From: Alternaria dauci
Taxonomy: Eukaryota > Ascomycota > Dothideomycetes > Pleosporales > Pleosporaceae
Assembly (NCBI RefSeq): GCF_042100115.1
Contig: NC_091272.1
Location: 2,232,001-2,296,000 of the forward strand
Length of the DNA: 64,000 nt
Direction of reading: 5' to 3'
A program made the position numbers and the translations under genes. Positions 28,787 through 39,470 of this stretch are shown in pieces. Position 1 is the stretch's first letter. Every line of letters starts with the position of its first letter. The notes under the pieces were generated by a model, which did no database searches, was not told where the DNA came from, and worked only from the letters and a program-made list of their open reading frames with translations.

Positions 28787-31063
28787 CTAAATCCTCATAC
28801 CATCCAGCGCAGTCTCTAGATCAATGATATCCGCCCCCTTACCACCACTGGTACATTTTCTCTCCCTATACTCCTTAGCCACGGCCTCCATTACCTTGCC
28901 CATCTGCGCATCTTTGCCTTTGGTCTCTAGCTCCTTCTTCACGCGTGCAAAGTTGGCTTTGACGAAGACCTGGTATTCACTCTTTTCCCTCTTGCCGTCT
29001 TTGCCTACAGTAGCACCGGCTCCAACCCTGGGTGTAGGTTTGGTTTGCGCGAGCTTTCCTTTGCATTTGCCGCAAGAGTGGCGGGCTGGATCGACGGATT
29101 TGGAGTGACGCTTGAACTCGTAGCCGCAAGATACACATTCCCAGACGTACTTGTAGTCTATTTGGTATGAGTGTTTGGTGGTGACTTCTACACCTTTGTT
29201 GGCAAAGGCGACGGTAGCTTTGCGGCCCCAGGATTTGAATTCTGCTCCGTGGGGGTTATTGCGTACTTCACTGATCATGAATGTGGTCAAGTGACAGAAT
29301 TCGTGCGCGAGCACGTTGTAGAGTCTCTCCTCGTCGTCGATGACTTTCTCAGCGAGTTCAATAGAGCAGTGGTGTCGTATCTCTACGCGCGTATCTGTGG
29401 GGAGGGGCCCGGTTCGGATTCGGATTTGCTCTCTACGCCAATTCGCGCGACCGGCTGTCGTTTTGAGTGTCTTGGACCAGACGAGCTTGATGCCACCTGT
29501 AGGCTTCGAGAGCTCGTGGATACGGCCTGAGGAGATGGTAGCGTCGAGCTCGACGAGGAAAGCTTCAGCTATGGCGTGCTTGCGTTCTGCAAAGGCTTTG
29601 CGTTGCTCGCGGATTTGCTTGACACTCGAGGCTGGTTGGGTCCCTGGCATTTTCTCCTTGGTTGGCTTGCGATCTGTAGGCTTCTTTTGGGGGCTCTCTA
29701 TGGGGCTTGCGTAACCCTCGTCACTGCTGTCTTCGAGAGCCACACCTTCCATCATCTTGACAATGTCTTCCCGCCATTTCTGCTTCTTAGGCGACACAAG
29801 CGTTTTGGCTGGTGAGTGACGGTCAGTCCAGTCGTTCACAGCTGCAGGGTTCCAGAATGCGTCGAGACTGGGTCTTCCGTCTATATCGGCGGCCCTGGGA
29901 ATGACAGGCTTTCTTTTCGAGGGCGAGACAAGTTTAGTTGGGCTAAGAGGAGCGAGTGGAGGTGTGGCTGGTCGTGAGATCGGTGGAGCTTTGCGGGGTG
30001 AGCGTTGTTTGGTAGGTGTTGGGGAATATGTGAGAATTGCAAGTGGGCCATTTGATGCTGAGCTAGTAGGACGGGAGGAAGCTGCAAAAGAACTCGACCG
30101 GACGTGAGTGCGCTCAGGGACTACAAAAGATGCTGGGGCCTCCGGTGAGTTTGTGAGATCGACAACCTCTTGTGCCCAATTGGATATCGTGCTATGGCCC
30201 TTTCTATGTGGCGGTCGCATGGAGGTCAACTCGGTGGGCTGAGGAGACCTTTGCATTGGCTTGAGGTCGGGGATCTTGAAGATGGGTTGTTGGGACTGTT
30301 TGAGAGGCTGTGGTTCGCTCAGCTCACTCTCATCCTCTTCGCTGTCGGGCACTACACGTTGTGTGCGCGGTTGTCGCTGATTGTTTCTTGACTTTACAAC
30401 AGGCTCATCATCTTCGTCGTCCTCGCTGATATCTGCCACTGGCTCAGCAGCCTCTTCTTGTGTCGCTGCTTCCTCATCACCACACCACAGACTTGTTTCT
30501 TCCTCTTCCTCGGCCTTGTCTTCCGGTGCCTCCTCCCTACCCTCCTGTCCCCTGTTGTGTGACCGTTGAGCTGCCTCTTGTGCCTCTTGCTCCCCCACAA
30601 CATTGATTCTGCCCTTCTGCGCCTTCTTGTTCACCACACTTCTTGCCAGGCTTTTTGCGTACAAAAGTCCCTTCCTCTTTCCAACATCCATGTCTATTGT
30701 CCCGCTACGGACTCTTCGCTCCCTTTGTTTCTTCTCCGGGCTTGCCAGACTTTCGTCGCTGAGCTTTCGAAGTAGCCGACTGTTGCTTTCGACCGGTCGT
30801 AGTACACGTTGCTTTCGTGGGGTAAGCGCATCCCTGGGCGTCGCTGCCTTCGGTATGCGAAACGAATGCTCTGTGTCTTGTGATATGCTAGTATCCTGCG
30901 CTATGCGCCTCGAGGTCTTGGGAATCAGTATCGAGCTGTCATCTTCTTGCGGCGATGCGTATCGAAGCGTTGCTTTCCGGGAACTTGATCGGCTTGTTCT
31001 TGTCTCTGGCGGTGGCATAAAGATAGTCGGCTCGTTCGGGCTTGGTTTGCGTAGACGCGCCAT
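28787..31063 (-). CDS. SprT-domain protease of GCNA type
   Basis: Single exon, 758 aa from the Met at 31063 (MARLRKPSP); a frame opening at 31153 adds 30 unconserved residues. Residues 1-470 are disordered, with acidic stretches (EDKAEEEEETS, ISEDDEDDEP) and many SP/TP sites. The SprT-like metalloprotease lies at about 495-640 and holds the zinc motif HEFCH near residue 584. A zinc ribbon follows (CVSCGYEFKRH, then CGKCKG), and the C-terminus (SEYQVFVKANFARVKKEL) resembles an HMG box. Acidic disordered region, SprT, ribbon and HMG box is the order in animal GCNA/ACRC, which removes DNA-protein crosslinks. Together with the Wss1-like fragment at the left edge, two crosslink-protease-type genes occur within 31 kb. 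Confidence 0.85.
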   Translation of the reverse strand: MARLRKPSPNEPTIFMPPPETRTSRSSSRKATLRYASPQEDDSSILIPKTSRRIAQDTSISQDTEHSFRIPKAATPRDALTPRKQRVLRPVESNSRLLRKLSDESLASPEKKQRERRVRSGTIDMDVGKRKGLLYAKSLARSVVNKKAQKGRINVVGEQEAQEAAQRSHNRGQEGREEAPEDKAEEEEETSLWCGDEEAATQEEAAEPVADISEDDEDDEPVVKSRNNQRQPRTQRVVPDSEEDESELSEPQPLKQSQQPIFKIPDLKPMQRSPQPTELTSMRPPHRKGHSTISNWAQEVVDLTNSPEAPASFVVPERTHVRSSSFAASSRPTSSASNGPLAILTYSPTPTKQRSPRKAPPISRPATPPLAPLSPTKLVSPSKRKPVIPRAADIDGRPSLDAFWNPAAVNDWTDRHSPAKTLVSPKKQKWREDIVKMMEGVALEDSSDEGYASPIESPQKKPTDRKPTKEKMPGTQPASSVKQIREQRKAFAERKHAIAEAFLVELDATISSGRIHELSKPTGGIKLVWSKTLKTTAGRANWRREQIRIRTGPLPTDTRVEIRHHCSIELAEKVIDDEERLYNVLAHEFCHLTTFMISEVRNNPHGAEFKSWGRKATVAFANKGVEVTTKHSYQIDYKYVWECVSCGYEFKRHSKSVDPARHSCGKCKGKLAQTKPTPRVGAGATVGKDGKREKSEYQVFVKANFARVKKELETKGKDAQMGKVMEAVAKEYRERKCTSGGKGADIIDLETALDGMRI

Positions 31064-31738
31064 ATTTGCAGAATTTGGTATGCAATAGTACAATGTATAA
31101 GGATGCTCAAGCCGTCGTGCGTGAGATTGGTACCGAGAATGCTGTTCGCACAAGGATAACCAGACGCTGGAAGTGTTGCCGAGCTTGTTTGTTATCAGCC
31201 GTTGTCCCGGCGACTAGCGGAAACGGTGTCGGGACCCACCTCGCACGTTCTCAGCGCCACGCACGTTTTGCTGTGCTTTGGCCTGAGCACGCGATGGCAC
31301 TTGATATCTGGGGAATACAATGAGACCTAGTATACATCACTTTGTCGCTGATCGTATACTAGAAATATCACCGAGTACCCCCAGGATACCTTTTGTTTTG
31401 GGTAGAAGTCGAGAAGTCGAGCTCCATAGTCCCCTCCACCATTCTTCACAATCACATCAAAGCACGTACTGTTTGTAACAAAGAAAAACCAGTCATACAT
31501 TGCATGCTATCCATCACAAATACAAGCAAACCCAACCACACTGAGCTCGATGGACCGACAGGCAAGCTGCGCTACTGCGCCCATCTACGGGTGTCCAGCT
31601 CCGTCTCTGATCATCTGTTCGATCCACCCCAGATGTGAATCTCCTCATCCCCATTCGTGAAGCATTTGCGGGGTATTCATCCTTCTGTATTTACATCCCC
31701 AGTAGTGATTGTTCTCATCCGTTTTCTATCATGTGCAT
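31064..31738. other. Intergenic, aconitase 3' side to GCNA-like 5' side
   Basis: 675 bases, both flanking genes on the minus strand. No domain-bearing frame or repeat seen. Expected to contain the aconitase polyadenylation region and the GCNA-like promoter. Confidence 0.5.
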
Positions 31739-34724
31739 TTACTGCTTAGCGTTCTTGGCCATGGTGTTGAGAGCGCTGCCGTTCTTGAACCACTCGATCT
31801 GGCCCTCGTTGAAGGTGTGCGAGAGCTTGATCTGGAACTCCTTGCTGCCATCGGCGGGGTGGACAGTCATGGTCAAAGGCTTGCCAGGGGCGAGCTCAGT
31901 CGAGGCCAAGTCGACACGGTCATTGGGGCCGATCTTCTCGTAGTCGGCAGGGTCGGAGAAGGTGAGGGGAAGCATACCCTGCTTCTTCAAGTTGGTCTCG
32001 TGGATACGGGCGAAAGAGCGAGTGATGATGGCCGCGCCACCCAAGTGCCTGGGCTCGAGCGCAGCGTGCTCACGGGAAGAACCCTCTCCGTAGTTCCAAT
32101 CTAGAAACGTCAGCCAAGACAAGCAATTGGTATAGTAAAATTTTCTTACCTCCAATGACGACCCACGGGACGCCGTTCTTCTTGTAGTCACGGGCGACGT
32201 CGGGGACGGCACCGTACTCGCCGGTAAGAGCGTTCTTGACCTTGTTGGCCTCGCCGTTCTCAGCGTTGATGGCACCGATCAACATGTTGTTGGAGATGTT
32301 GTCCAAGTGTCCACGGTACTTCAACCAGGGACCAGCCATGGAAATGTGGTCAGTAGTCGTCTTTCCAGCACACTTGATCAGGATAGGGAGGTCCTTCGCA
32401 TCCTGGCCGTTCCAGGCTGAAAATGGCTCGAGGAGCTGGAGACGGTCGGAAGTAGGAGAGACGGCGACGGAGACAGACGCGCGGTCCTCAGGGGGAGCCT
32501 GGTAGGTGTCCTGACCGGGGTCGTAGCCGTTGGTGGGAAGTCCGAGACCAGTAGGCTCCTTGAGCTTGAACTTGGAGCCATCCGCCGCGGTAAGTTCATC
32601 GACGAGGGGGTTAAAGAGCAAGGTACCGGCTACGGACATGGCCACGACAAGGTCGGGAGAGGTGACAAAGGAGTGGGTGGCGGGGTTGGCGTCGTTACGT
32701 CCGGTGAAGTTACGGTTGTAGGACGAAATGATGGAGTTGGCAACGCCCTTCTTTACATCTTTCCTGTCCCACTTCGGTTTTCGTTAGTACAAGATCATAG
32801 CAGGGGTAGGGGTAGGGGTGAGGGTGAAGGAAGGAAAGTATGAGAGTGAATGTAGTCTAAATGACATACCTGACCTGCGAATACGTTAGCATGGAACCTA
32901 TCAAAGAGTAAACTGAAAGTGCAGGCTGGAGGTAGCCAAAGACGTTTGAGTTGTCAAGAGGCAGCAGAGAAAGCTGTGGATACCTCCCGGCTACTTCGTC
33001 ATGGAAGGGGAAAGTTGAATATGCAACAGCCTGGAGGTATTCGGACACTCTTGAATTGTCGAGAGACGACAGAGAAGACCATGAATACCTCCAGGCTGGC
33101 TCATCAGGCAAGGGAATACTTGAGGGTGTCCGTATAGCCTGGAGCACCTCGCCACATCAACAACTTCAGAAAAGAATCTGAGAAGTGTGTGAAGGCCTCC
33201 AGGCTATACTACGGGAAGGAGATGTAGGGGAAGAGATATAGGGAGGGAGCCACTCACCAATACAAGGAATTGAAGTAAGTCAGCATAGGATTCAAAATAC
33301 AGACGATGAGGATGACTTACCCACACGCATTGGCAAGGACCATACCGCCAAACTCCTCGAAAGTCTTGAGCTGACCGTCACGCTCGATGGTGGCGCGAAT
33401 CTGCTCGGAACCAGGGGTAACGGTGAACAGGGACTTGGCCTTGACGCCGTGGGCCATGGCGTCCTCTGCAATGGAGGCGGCACGGGTCATATCCTCGTAA
33501 GAGGAGTTGGTGCAAGAACCGATAAGACCGACCTTGAGCTCCTCAGGCCACTTGTTGGCCTTGACAGCCTCCTTGAACTTGCTGATGGGCGTGGCTAGAT
33601 CGGGGGTGAAGGGACCGTTGATGTGGGGCTCAAGCTCGTCAAGGTTGATCTCAATGAGCTCGTCGTACTCGGCACCCTCGTCCTCGCGGAGCTGGGCAGC
33701 GTACTCGCGGGAGAAGTCACCAATGTCGCGGCGCTTGGTGGCGGCAAGGTAGTCGTACATGCGGTCGTTGAAGGGGAAAACGGAGGTGGTGGCACCAATC
33801 TCAGCACCCATGTTGCAAATGGTAGCCATACCAGTGCAGGACAAGCTCTCGGTTCCGGGACCGTGGTATTCGACGATAGCACCAGTTCCACCCTTGACAG
33901 TGAGGATACCAGCGACCTTGAGGATAATGTCTGTAGACTGTGTTAGCGTACTTGCCCCGCATTCAAAACCAATACTTCAAGCACGTACCCTTGGGAGCAG
34001 TCCAGCCGGAGAGCTTGCCAGTAAGCTTAACACCAATGACCTTGGGGGCCTTCAGTTCCCAGGGAAGACCAGCCATGACGTCGACAGCGTCGGCACCACC
34101 AACACCGATGGCGGCCATACCGAGGCCACCAGCGTTGGGAGTGTGCGAGTCAGTACCGATGAGGAGAGCACCAGGGAAAGCGTAGTTCTCAAGCACGATC
34201 TGGTGAATGATACCAGAGCCGGGCTTCCAGAAACCAATGTTGTACTTTGCGCAAGAGGTGGACAAGAAGTTGTAGACCTCCTTGTTGATCTCGTTGGCGC
34301 GCTCCAAGTCCTTCTCACCACCAACCTGGGCCTCGATGAGATGGTCGCAGTGGACGGTGGTAGGAGTGGCTACGGAGGGCAGACCAGCGGACATGAACTG
34401 CAGAATAGCCATCTGAGCAGTGGCATCCTGGCAGGCTACACGGTCGGGACGGAGCTTGAGGTAGCTGGAGCCGCGCACAATCTCTTGACCGTGGGGGTCG
34501 TCCAAGTGGGAGTAGAGGATCTTCTCGGCAAAGGTAAGCGGGCGGTTCAAGCGGCCGCGAACAATCTCGAGGTTCTCGTTCATCTTCTGGTAGTTGATGT
34601 AGTGGCCCTTCTCCCAGTTGGTCATCTCGACCTTGCGAGAGAGGGGAGCATCGCTGACGGTGGCCAATTGCCTGCGCGAAGCAAGGCTCTGGCCCAGGCG
34701 GCCGAGCCTCGAGAACTTCTGCAT
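31739..34724 (-). CDS. ACO1: Mitochondrial aconitase, with two microexons
   Basis: Six exons (34724-33989, 33930-33321, 33268-33258, 32874-32870, 32771-32150, 32100-31739) sum to 2346 nt, 781 aa, the usual length. Residues 1-25 are an Arg/Ser/Leu-rich mitochondrial presequence. Signatures include [23 protein letters not shown] (first cluster Cys), NACGPCIGQW (other two cluster Cys, 448 and 451), and [22 protein letters not shown]. It isomerises citrate to isocitrate in the TCA cycle using a [4Fe-4S] cluster. Cys448 is on exon 2, while Pro450-Cys451-Ile452 is supplied by an 11-nt microexon and Gln454 by a 5-nt microexon. The first intron around the microexons lacks an AG acceptor (see findings). 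Skipping either or both microexons shifts the frame. Confidence 0.93.
32870..32874 (-). other. 5-nt microexon of aconitase (GTCAG)
   Basis: Flanked in sense by CTAACGTATTCGCAG (branch point and acceptor) and GTATGTCATT (donor). It completes the Gly453 codon and supplies Gln454 of GPCIGQW. Confidence 0.75.
32924..33208 (-). repeat. Diverged tandem and inverted repeats inside the aconitase intron
   Basis: Two related units of about 105-108 nt begin GGAGGTA at 32928 and 33033, and a third start (GGAGCACC) is at 33141. Nested in them are perfect inverted repeats: a 15-bp pair, 33028-33042 (AGCCTGGAGGTATTC) with 33083-33097, and a 12-bp pair, 33133-33144 (TATAGCCTGGAG) with 33197-33208. The core AGCCTGGAG lets the arms swap partners. 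The intron (32875-33257) separates the two microexons. Confidence 0.8.
33258..33268 (-). other. 11-nt microexon of aconitase (TCCTTGTATTG)
   Basis: Needed to encode Pro-Cys-Ile of the Fe-S loop in frame. Its donor GTGAGTGG is normal. The upstream intron (33269-33320) begins GTAAGTCATC and has a CTGAC branch point but ends TTCAAT, with no AG anywhere after the donor. Confidence 0.65.
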
Positions 34725-35419
34725 GGTGAGGATTGGGGGAGGGTGGTGTGGAGGGAAGAGAGATGGAGGGAAGCGGAGGAAAAGAACGTCAGAAGCTGGC
34801 TCAAGTTGGGCGATAACTAATGAGGATCGCGAGGTGTGTGATTGGCTCGTCTAGCCCCAGCTGCGTGCGGAATACCTCGGCGCCAGAACCAGAAACAAGT
34901 CGGCAGCGCAGTCCCGTTGGCCCGCTTCACGTGCAAGCGCGGTGTAATGGAGACGCAATTATGGAGAATGCAGGTGTGCTGTGTGCGACGGGTGCCCGGC
35001 TGGTATTTGTCGTCTTGGAGGCCGTCGCGACGGGTGCTTGGGAGCTGTGGGTGTTCGCTCGAGCCAGACGTCATAGCCAGCAGCCGTTCATTGACCCCGC
35101 GCTCATTCCTTTTGCAGGTGATTGGCGTTCTGCGATAGCACAGCGTCGCCCAAGAGCGCCCCGGAGCCCTGCGCGCGCTTTTCCGACCCAACAACTGTGT
35201 ACCGAGTCAGCCGGCAGGCCTGCAGACATGGCAAATTTCGGGTTCTAGAGCAACAGTAGCATCTACCACGGCCTGATTCGACCTAGCTCTACAAGTCTTT
35301 TTGACCTGCAGACACCTTGACAAGGGCCCCAGCGGCACGCGTCCCCACACTGCAACTTTCTCTATAGCCGACCATCACGATTTCACACGGATAACCGACG
35401 GCCGCGGATACTGCCCACC
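34725..35419. promoter_or_regulatory. Divergent promoter region, aconitase / Bud20
   Basis: 695 bases between divergent starts. GC-rich, with short frames that carry no domain. No motif named with confidence. Confidence 0.5.
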
Positions 35420-35838
35420 ATGCCTGCCATACGCGGACAAGACTCCAAGAAGAAGACACGTAGACATACGCGCGACCTCGACCAGATCCACGCCGACTTG
35501 CGCGACGAGAAGCATCTTGCTGAATTCAAGGATGCGAAGCCCATAGAAGATTTGCCTGGCCTCGGGCAATGGTACTGCACCGAGTGCGCAAAGTTTTTTG
35601 AGAGCGACGCCAACTTTGCTGCCCATCAAAAGGGCAAGGTCCACAAGCGGAGGTAGGCATTTCGTCTTTGCGACTACGAGAACGGCGCTGATGGATTTCT
35701 AGGGTCAAGCAGCTTCGCGAAGAACCGTATTCCCAGAAGGAAGCAGAAGCAGCAATCGGCCTCACCACCAACAACGGAACGCGCACCACGGCTGCGACAG
35801 CCCCGATGGAAGTCGACCAGGTTGCAGCATCAGGCTGA
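35420..35838 (+). CDS. BUD20: Bud20/ZNF593-like C2H2 zinc-finger ribosome export factor
   Basis: Two exons (35420-35652, 35703-35838) sum to 369 nt, 122 aa. N-terminus KKKTRRHTRDLDQIHADL is the basic family signature, followed by LPGLGQWYCTECAKFF and the finger C-x2-C-x12-H-x5-H (YCTEC ... AAHQKGKVHKRR), with the intron in the last Arg codon of the finger block. After the splice VKQLREEPYSQKEAEAAIG continues the conserved helix. Bud20 shuttles with pre-60S ribosomal particles and helps export them from the nucleus. Length and architecture match the family exactly. Confidence 0.9.
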
Positions 35839-36452
35839 TTGCTGCGACATTGACTTTGTCAACTGGAACTAGATTTCGGTGGTGGACGGTCACAGGACAA
35901 GATGGCTTTGGGGGGGAAATGACCAACACACTTCTAGAGTTGACTGGAAAGGCAACGAATGTTCGCTACCTAGGAGGACGACGGGGTCTGTAAGAAGAAG
36001 CATGCATTGCACGGCGTTCAAAACTGGGATATGGAACATATAGAGGGCCAAGAAGCTCAAACGATACCCTACATTTCAGGTCGAAGCACTCAGTTCTCAC
36101 AAGTATTACCATGTCTTGGTCGTGACCACTGTGCAATGCTATCAAGACCAAAGATGTCGTCTTGCAGCTGTAATTCGCCCATGTTGTAGAAATACAAACT
36201 GAAACAAAATATCAGTGTACTCAGAGAACGGTCCTGCAAAAAAAAATGCTAACAAACTCATTAAGCTCACTTGTCGTTTCGCTGCTGGAAATATGTCGCA
36301 GGTAGCCATTTTCGTGCTGCCTGGTGTTGCCTGTTTGCTACCTACGATGCCTTCGCCATCACCAACATCATAGTCGCAACATAAGTACCTCGCCAAGTTC
36401 TGCACACAGTACAACACACAACAGCCGCTTCTCTGTAGCATCAGATTACAAC
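35839..36452. other. Intergenic between BUD20 and MOG1
   Basis: 614 bases, both neighbours on the plus strand. It contains an A-run near 36240. No gene seen. Confidence 0.5.
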
Positions 36453-37380
36453 ATGGCATTCACAAACACTCCCCTCTACGGAGGCGCAATAACCCTCGAC
36501 CTCCCCTCCAACTTCGCCGACGCATCGTAAGTTCTTCTCTTATCCTGCGTGCCCCCACATCCCGCGCCTTCCCTTTCCATCGTTATCCACCCCACGCCTG
36601 ATGTTGAAAGGCGTCCAATGCGCAATGCCCTCCATAATGATACCGCAGACTCCGGGCTTCCATGCTAATGACGTAACGCAACAGGCAAATTCGCCAGATC
36701 CCCGACCACCAAGAAGTCTACCTCGACAGCAACGGCTACTCCAGTATCGTCGTTGAGATACTGGAGTATGTCGACAAGAGCAATGATGAAGAAGCATTGC
36801 AGTACCATTTTGGCGACCTAGTCGAAGGCACGGGTGACCAGACTACGATCATCTCGCAAGACCGTGCTGTGATGAAGTCTTTGCCGTACGTAGTATCCGA
36901 TATTTCTAGAGAAGAAACCAGAGCTAGGGCATGATGGAGTGGGATGCTCTGGTCTATGTACATAGCTGACTACGATTACAGGGACAACTCAGTCTTGACA
37001 CTAACATTCATCCAAACCCCGCCAACACCCAACCCACATCCCAATCGCAAGACTCCCGAGTTCACGTACATTCATCTCATTCTTCTTCGCCTCAAGAAGC
37101 AAAGTACCGATGTAAGTACCATTCCTTTCGCCTAAATTTCCGCAAAATCACCCCTTACTCAGCACCATCTGCCGCTTTTCCCTGTTGTCGAACCTACCCC
37201 ATCATTGCTAATACACTACTCAAGATTATGGTCTCAATCAACATTCCGCACTACCCAGGCGAGTTCACCCCAGCAGAACAGCAAGGTGACGAGACGCCAT
37301 TGATGAAGGATAGTAAAGCGGTCAGGGAAAGGGTACTGGACAGCTTCCAGGTGAAGGAATGGGGACTTTTTGAAGCCTAA
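36453..37380 (+). CDS. MOG1: Mog1, Ran GTPase-binding nuclear import factor
   Basis: Four exons (36453-36526, 36685-36885, 36982-37111, 37225-37380) sum to 561 nt, 186 aa, the usual Mog1 size. Recognisable blocks: TPLYGGAITLDLPSNFADAS, IRQIPDHQEVYLDSNGYSSI, a DLVEGTGDQ segment, and the C-terminal NIPHYPGEFTPAEQQG. Mog1 binds Ran and promotes nucleotide release, supporting nuclear protein import. The first intron is 158 nt, long for this window, and the small first exon ends inside the Ser codon of FADAS. Confidence 0.92.
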
Positions 37381-37914
37381 GGCCGACACGAGAGAGGTCA
37401 TGAGGGTGTTTCAGTAAATGGAAAACAGGGGTGAACTGGTTAACAGAAAGAGTCAACGGTGGAGGGAAACTGAATTGTAGGATAGGAGGGGGGTTTGGGG
37501 ACGAATCGATCATGTAGGCAGGGATACGAGGAGAAAGGTAGAGATGGATAGGGATTAAGATATGAGAAGATGGATATGAGTACATAGTTGTTAGTTTAGC
37601 ACAATTACCCACGGGGATATTCAACGATGGCAGTCGAAGAGTATCACCGCAATTATACTGATAGGACCAAGTCATGTTTACATGTTTTCATTGTTACGTG
37701 ATTGCCATATCTGAAAATGCCGCTATGCTCTTGCGGCCTTTAGTTTCCACATGTGAGAAAACACGTCGTCATGACCCACATCTAAATCCATCGCTATAGA
37801 CAGGTCGACATCAGTGGCCATTACTTTCAGACCCGCTACATGGAGGCATCATCAGTCATCCATGCCGCACACCACCACTACGTTTGCGTGTTGAAACAGC
37901 CATACTGCATCTGC
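37381..37914. other. Convergent intergenic region, MOG1 / SPT10-like
   Basis: 534 bases between two stop codons, so this is 3' UTR and terminator space. Only small domain-less frames. Confidence 0.5.
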
Positions 37915-39470
37915 TCACTTGTATTGATTCACACGATTCAACCTTCTTCGCATCTCCTCGCCTGCAGTAAGCGCCCGCTCGTCTACACCCGGATCAAGAC
38001 TCATGCGTTGGTGGTCAACTTCACCTGCATGTCCTACATTATTTGAGACCTGAGCTGCGAGAAACGGTGACGGCGGGAGATCAGCTAGGTTTGCGCCAGA
38101 CTGCATGCCTTGCATCAGCGCGGGATCAACAGGCAAGTCATAGCCATTGTCTTGAGAGTATTGCGGGTAGATTGTGCCCTGTTGCTGTACCGTTTCGAGC
38201 TGTAATTGGCTGTTCGAGGAGTCTGACGAAGGCGGTGGTTGCGTTGGGGAGAACAAGCTCGGTGGGGTAGGTGTCAGGGTCGGCTGGGTAGCGCTTGATG
38301 ACAGGAAACTAGATCCTGATCTTGCCTCTGCACGCGCTTGGTTTTGACCCTGGCGCATAGCTGACAGACCTTTATTCATCTCGCTGCACTCTGGACAATT
38401 GCGAATGACCTGGCTAACAGTCTCCTTTATGCGAACCCAATGGTAGAGTTCGGCAATCGCTGCGGTAGTCTTGTTGATGCCTCCATGATGCTTGTGGTGG
38501 ATCTCGCGAGCAATTTCGTACTGCTGCTTAGGGTCTGCGATAACCTCCTTGCCCTTCAGCCACAGCTTCTCGGGTTCGTCGCCCTCGCCAGGCGTCAGCT
38601 TGTAATGCGTAGCTGCGCTACGGAGACGGCTCTTCTCTGCTCGGTCAGCACCGTTGGGGTACTTGCCGTTCTTGAGATAGAAGCGAATCTTGTCGAAGCG
38701 CTCCTCAGACACAAACTCGTCATCTTGACCGAGATCCCGACCGTATATGATGGCATCAACTAGCTCACCCGGATATGACTTGAGGTTGCCGCAACCCTTC
38801 ACACGACCGATGCGCTTGAATCCGAGGGCGTCCCATATGCGACAGGAAGCGACGTTGGTTTCGTACACGAGGTTGAAGACGGAGTACGTGTAGCCCTTGG
38901 AAGGTTAGCGCATGCTGCCTGAGCTTTTGTCAAAGGTCTCACAAGCTTCGGTGCCCAGTCTAGATATGTCTCGCCCATCAACCGACCAACCCCTCGGTTC
39001 CGCGACGCATCCGTGACCAGAAACCCGCCATTGCAGACATGGCTCGACCGGCCTGGGTAGTTGGGCTTGATGTAGAAACTACCCAGACATTCCCTCTCCC
39101 AGTCGCAGCCTCTCCGTGCCATTTCGTGCAGTTCTCGGCCATCCTGGATCTCACCCAGCAGCATAATAGCGCCAAAGACACCAAACCAGTATGGACCAAA
39201 GGCCTCAAGCGTCAACGGCTCAACCATGGGATAGGTATCGCCCTTTTCAATCTCGCGCCCTAATTGATCGCATAGGTATGCCAGTAGTGTGAGGGGAACT
39301 TGGTTCGGCGCAGAGAAGGGGATTATCGTTGCGCTCGTCACCCGGTCGCGCAGGATGACTTGACATGGTGCAATGCCTACGGGCAACGGGCCACCAGGCG
39401 GAGGATAGGGCACGTCGCCGGAGGTTCTGTATATGACTGGCGCAGTAGGGTCATCTAGCATGGCGGGCAT
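37915..39470 (-). CDS. SPT10: Spt10-like GNAT acetyltransferase with integrase-type zinc finger
   Basis: Two exons (39470-38943, 38895-37915) sum to 1509 nt, 502 aa. The N-terminal half is a GNAT domain, with the acetyl-CoA loop RNRGVGRLMG and the end strand NVASCRIWDALGFKRIGRV. Residues about 265-335 carry an H-x3-H...C-x2-C finger (EIHHKHHGGINKTTAAIAEL, then NCPECSEM), the zinc-binding fold of retroviral and Ty/Metaviridae integrases. In budding yeast Spt10 this finger binds histone-gene upstream elements and the GNAT domain co-activates them. The last 160 residues are Ser/Pro/Gln-rich and disordered. Domain order matches Spt10; the role in histone gene control here is inferred. Confidence 0.83.

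Noticed and set aside
33759..34820. 353-codon plus-strand frame opposite aconitase
   Set aside because: Antisense shadow of a highly expressed, codon-biased gene; Val/Leu/Gly-rich without any motif.
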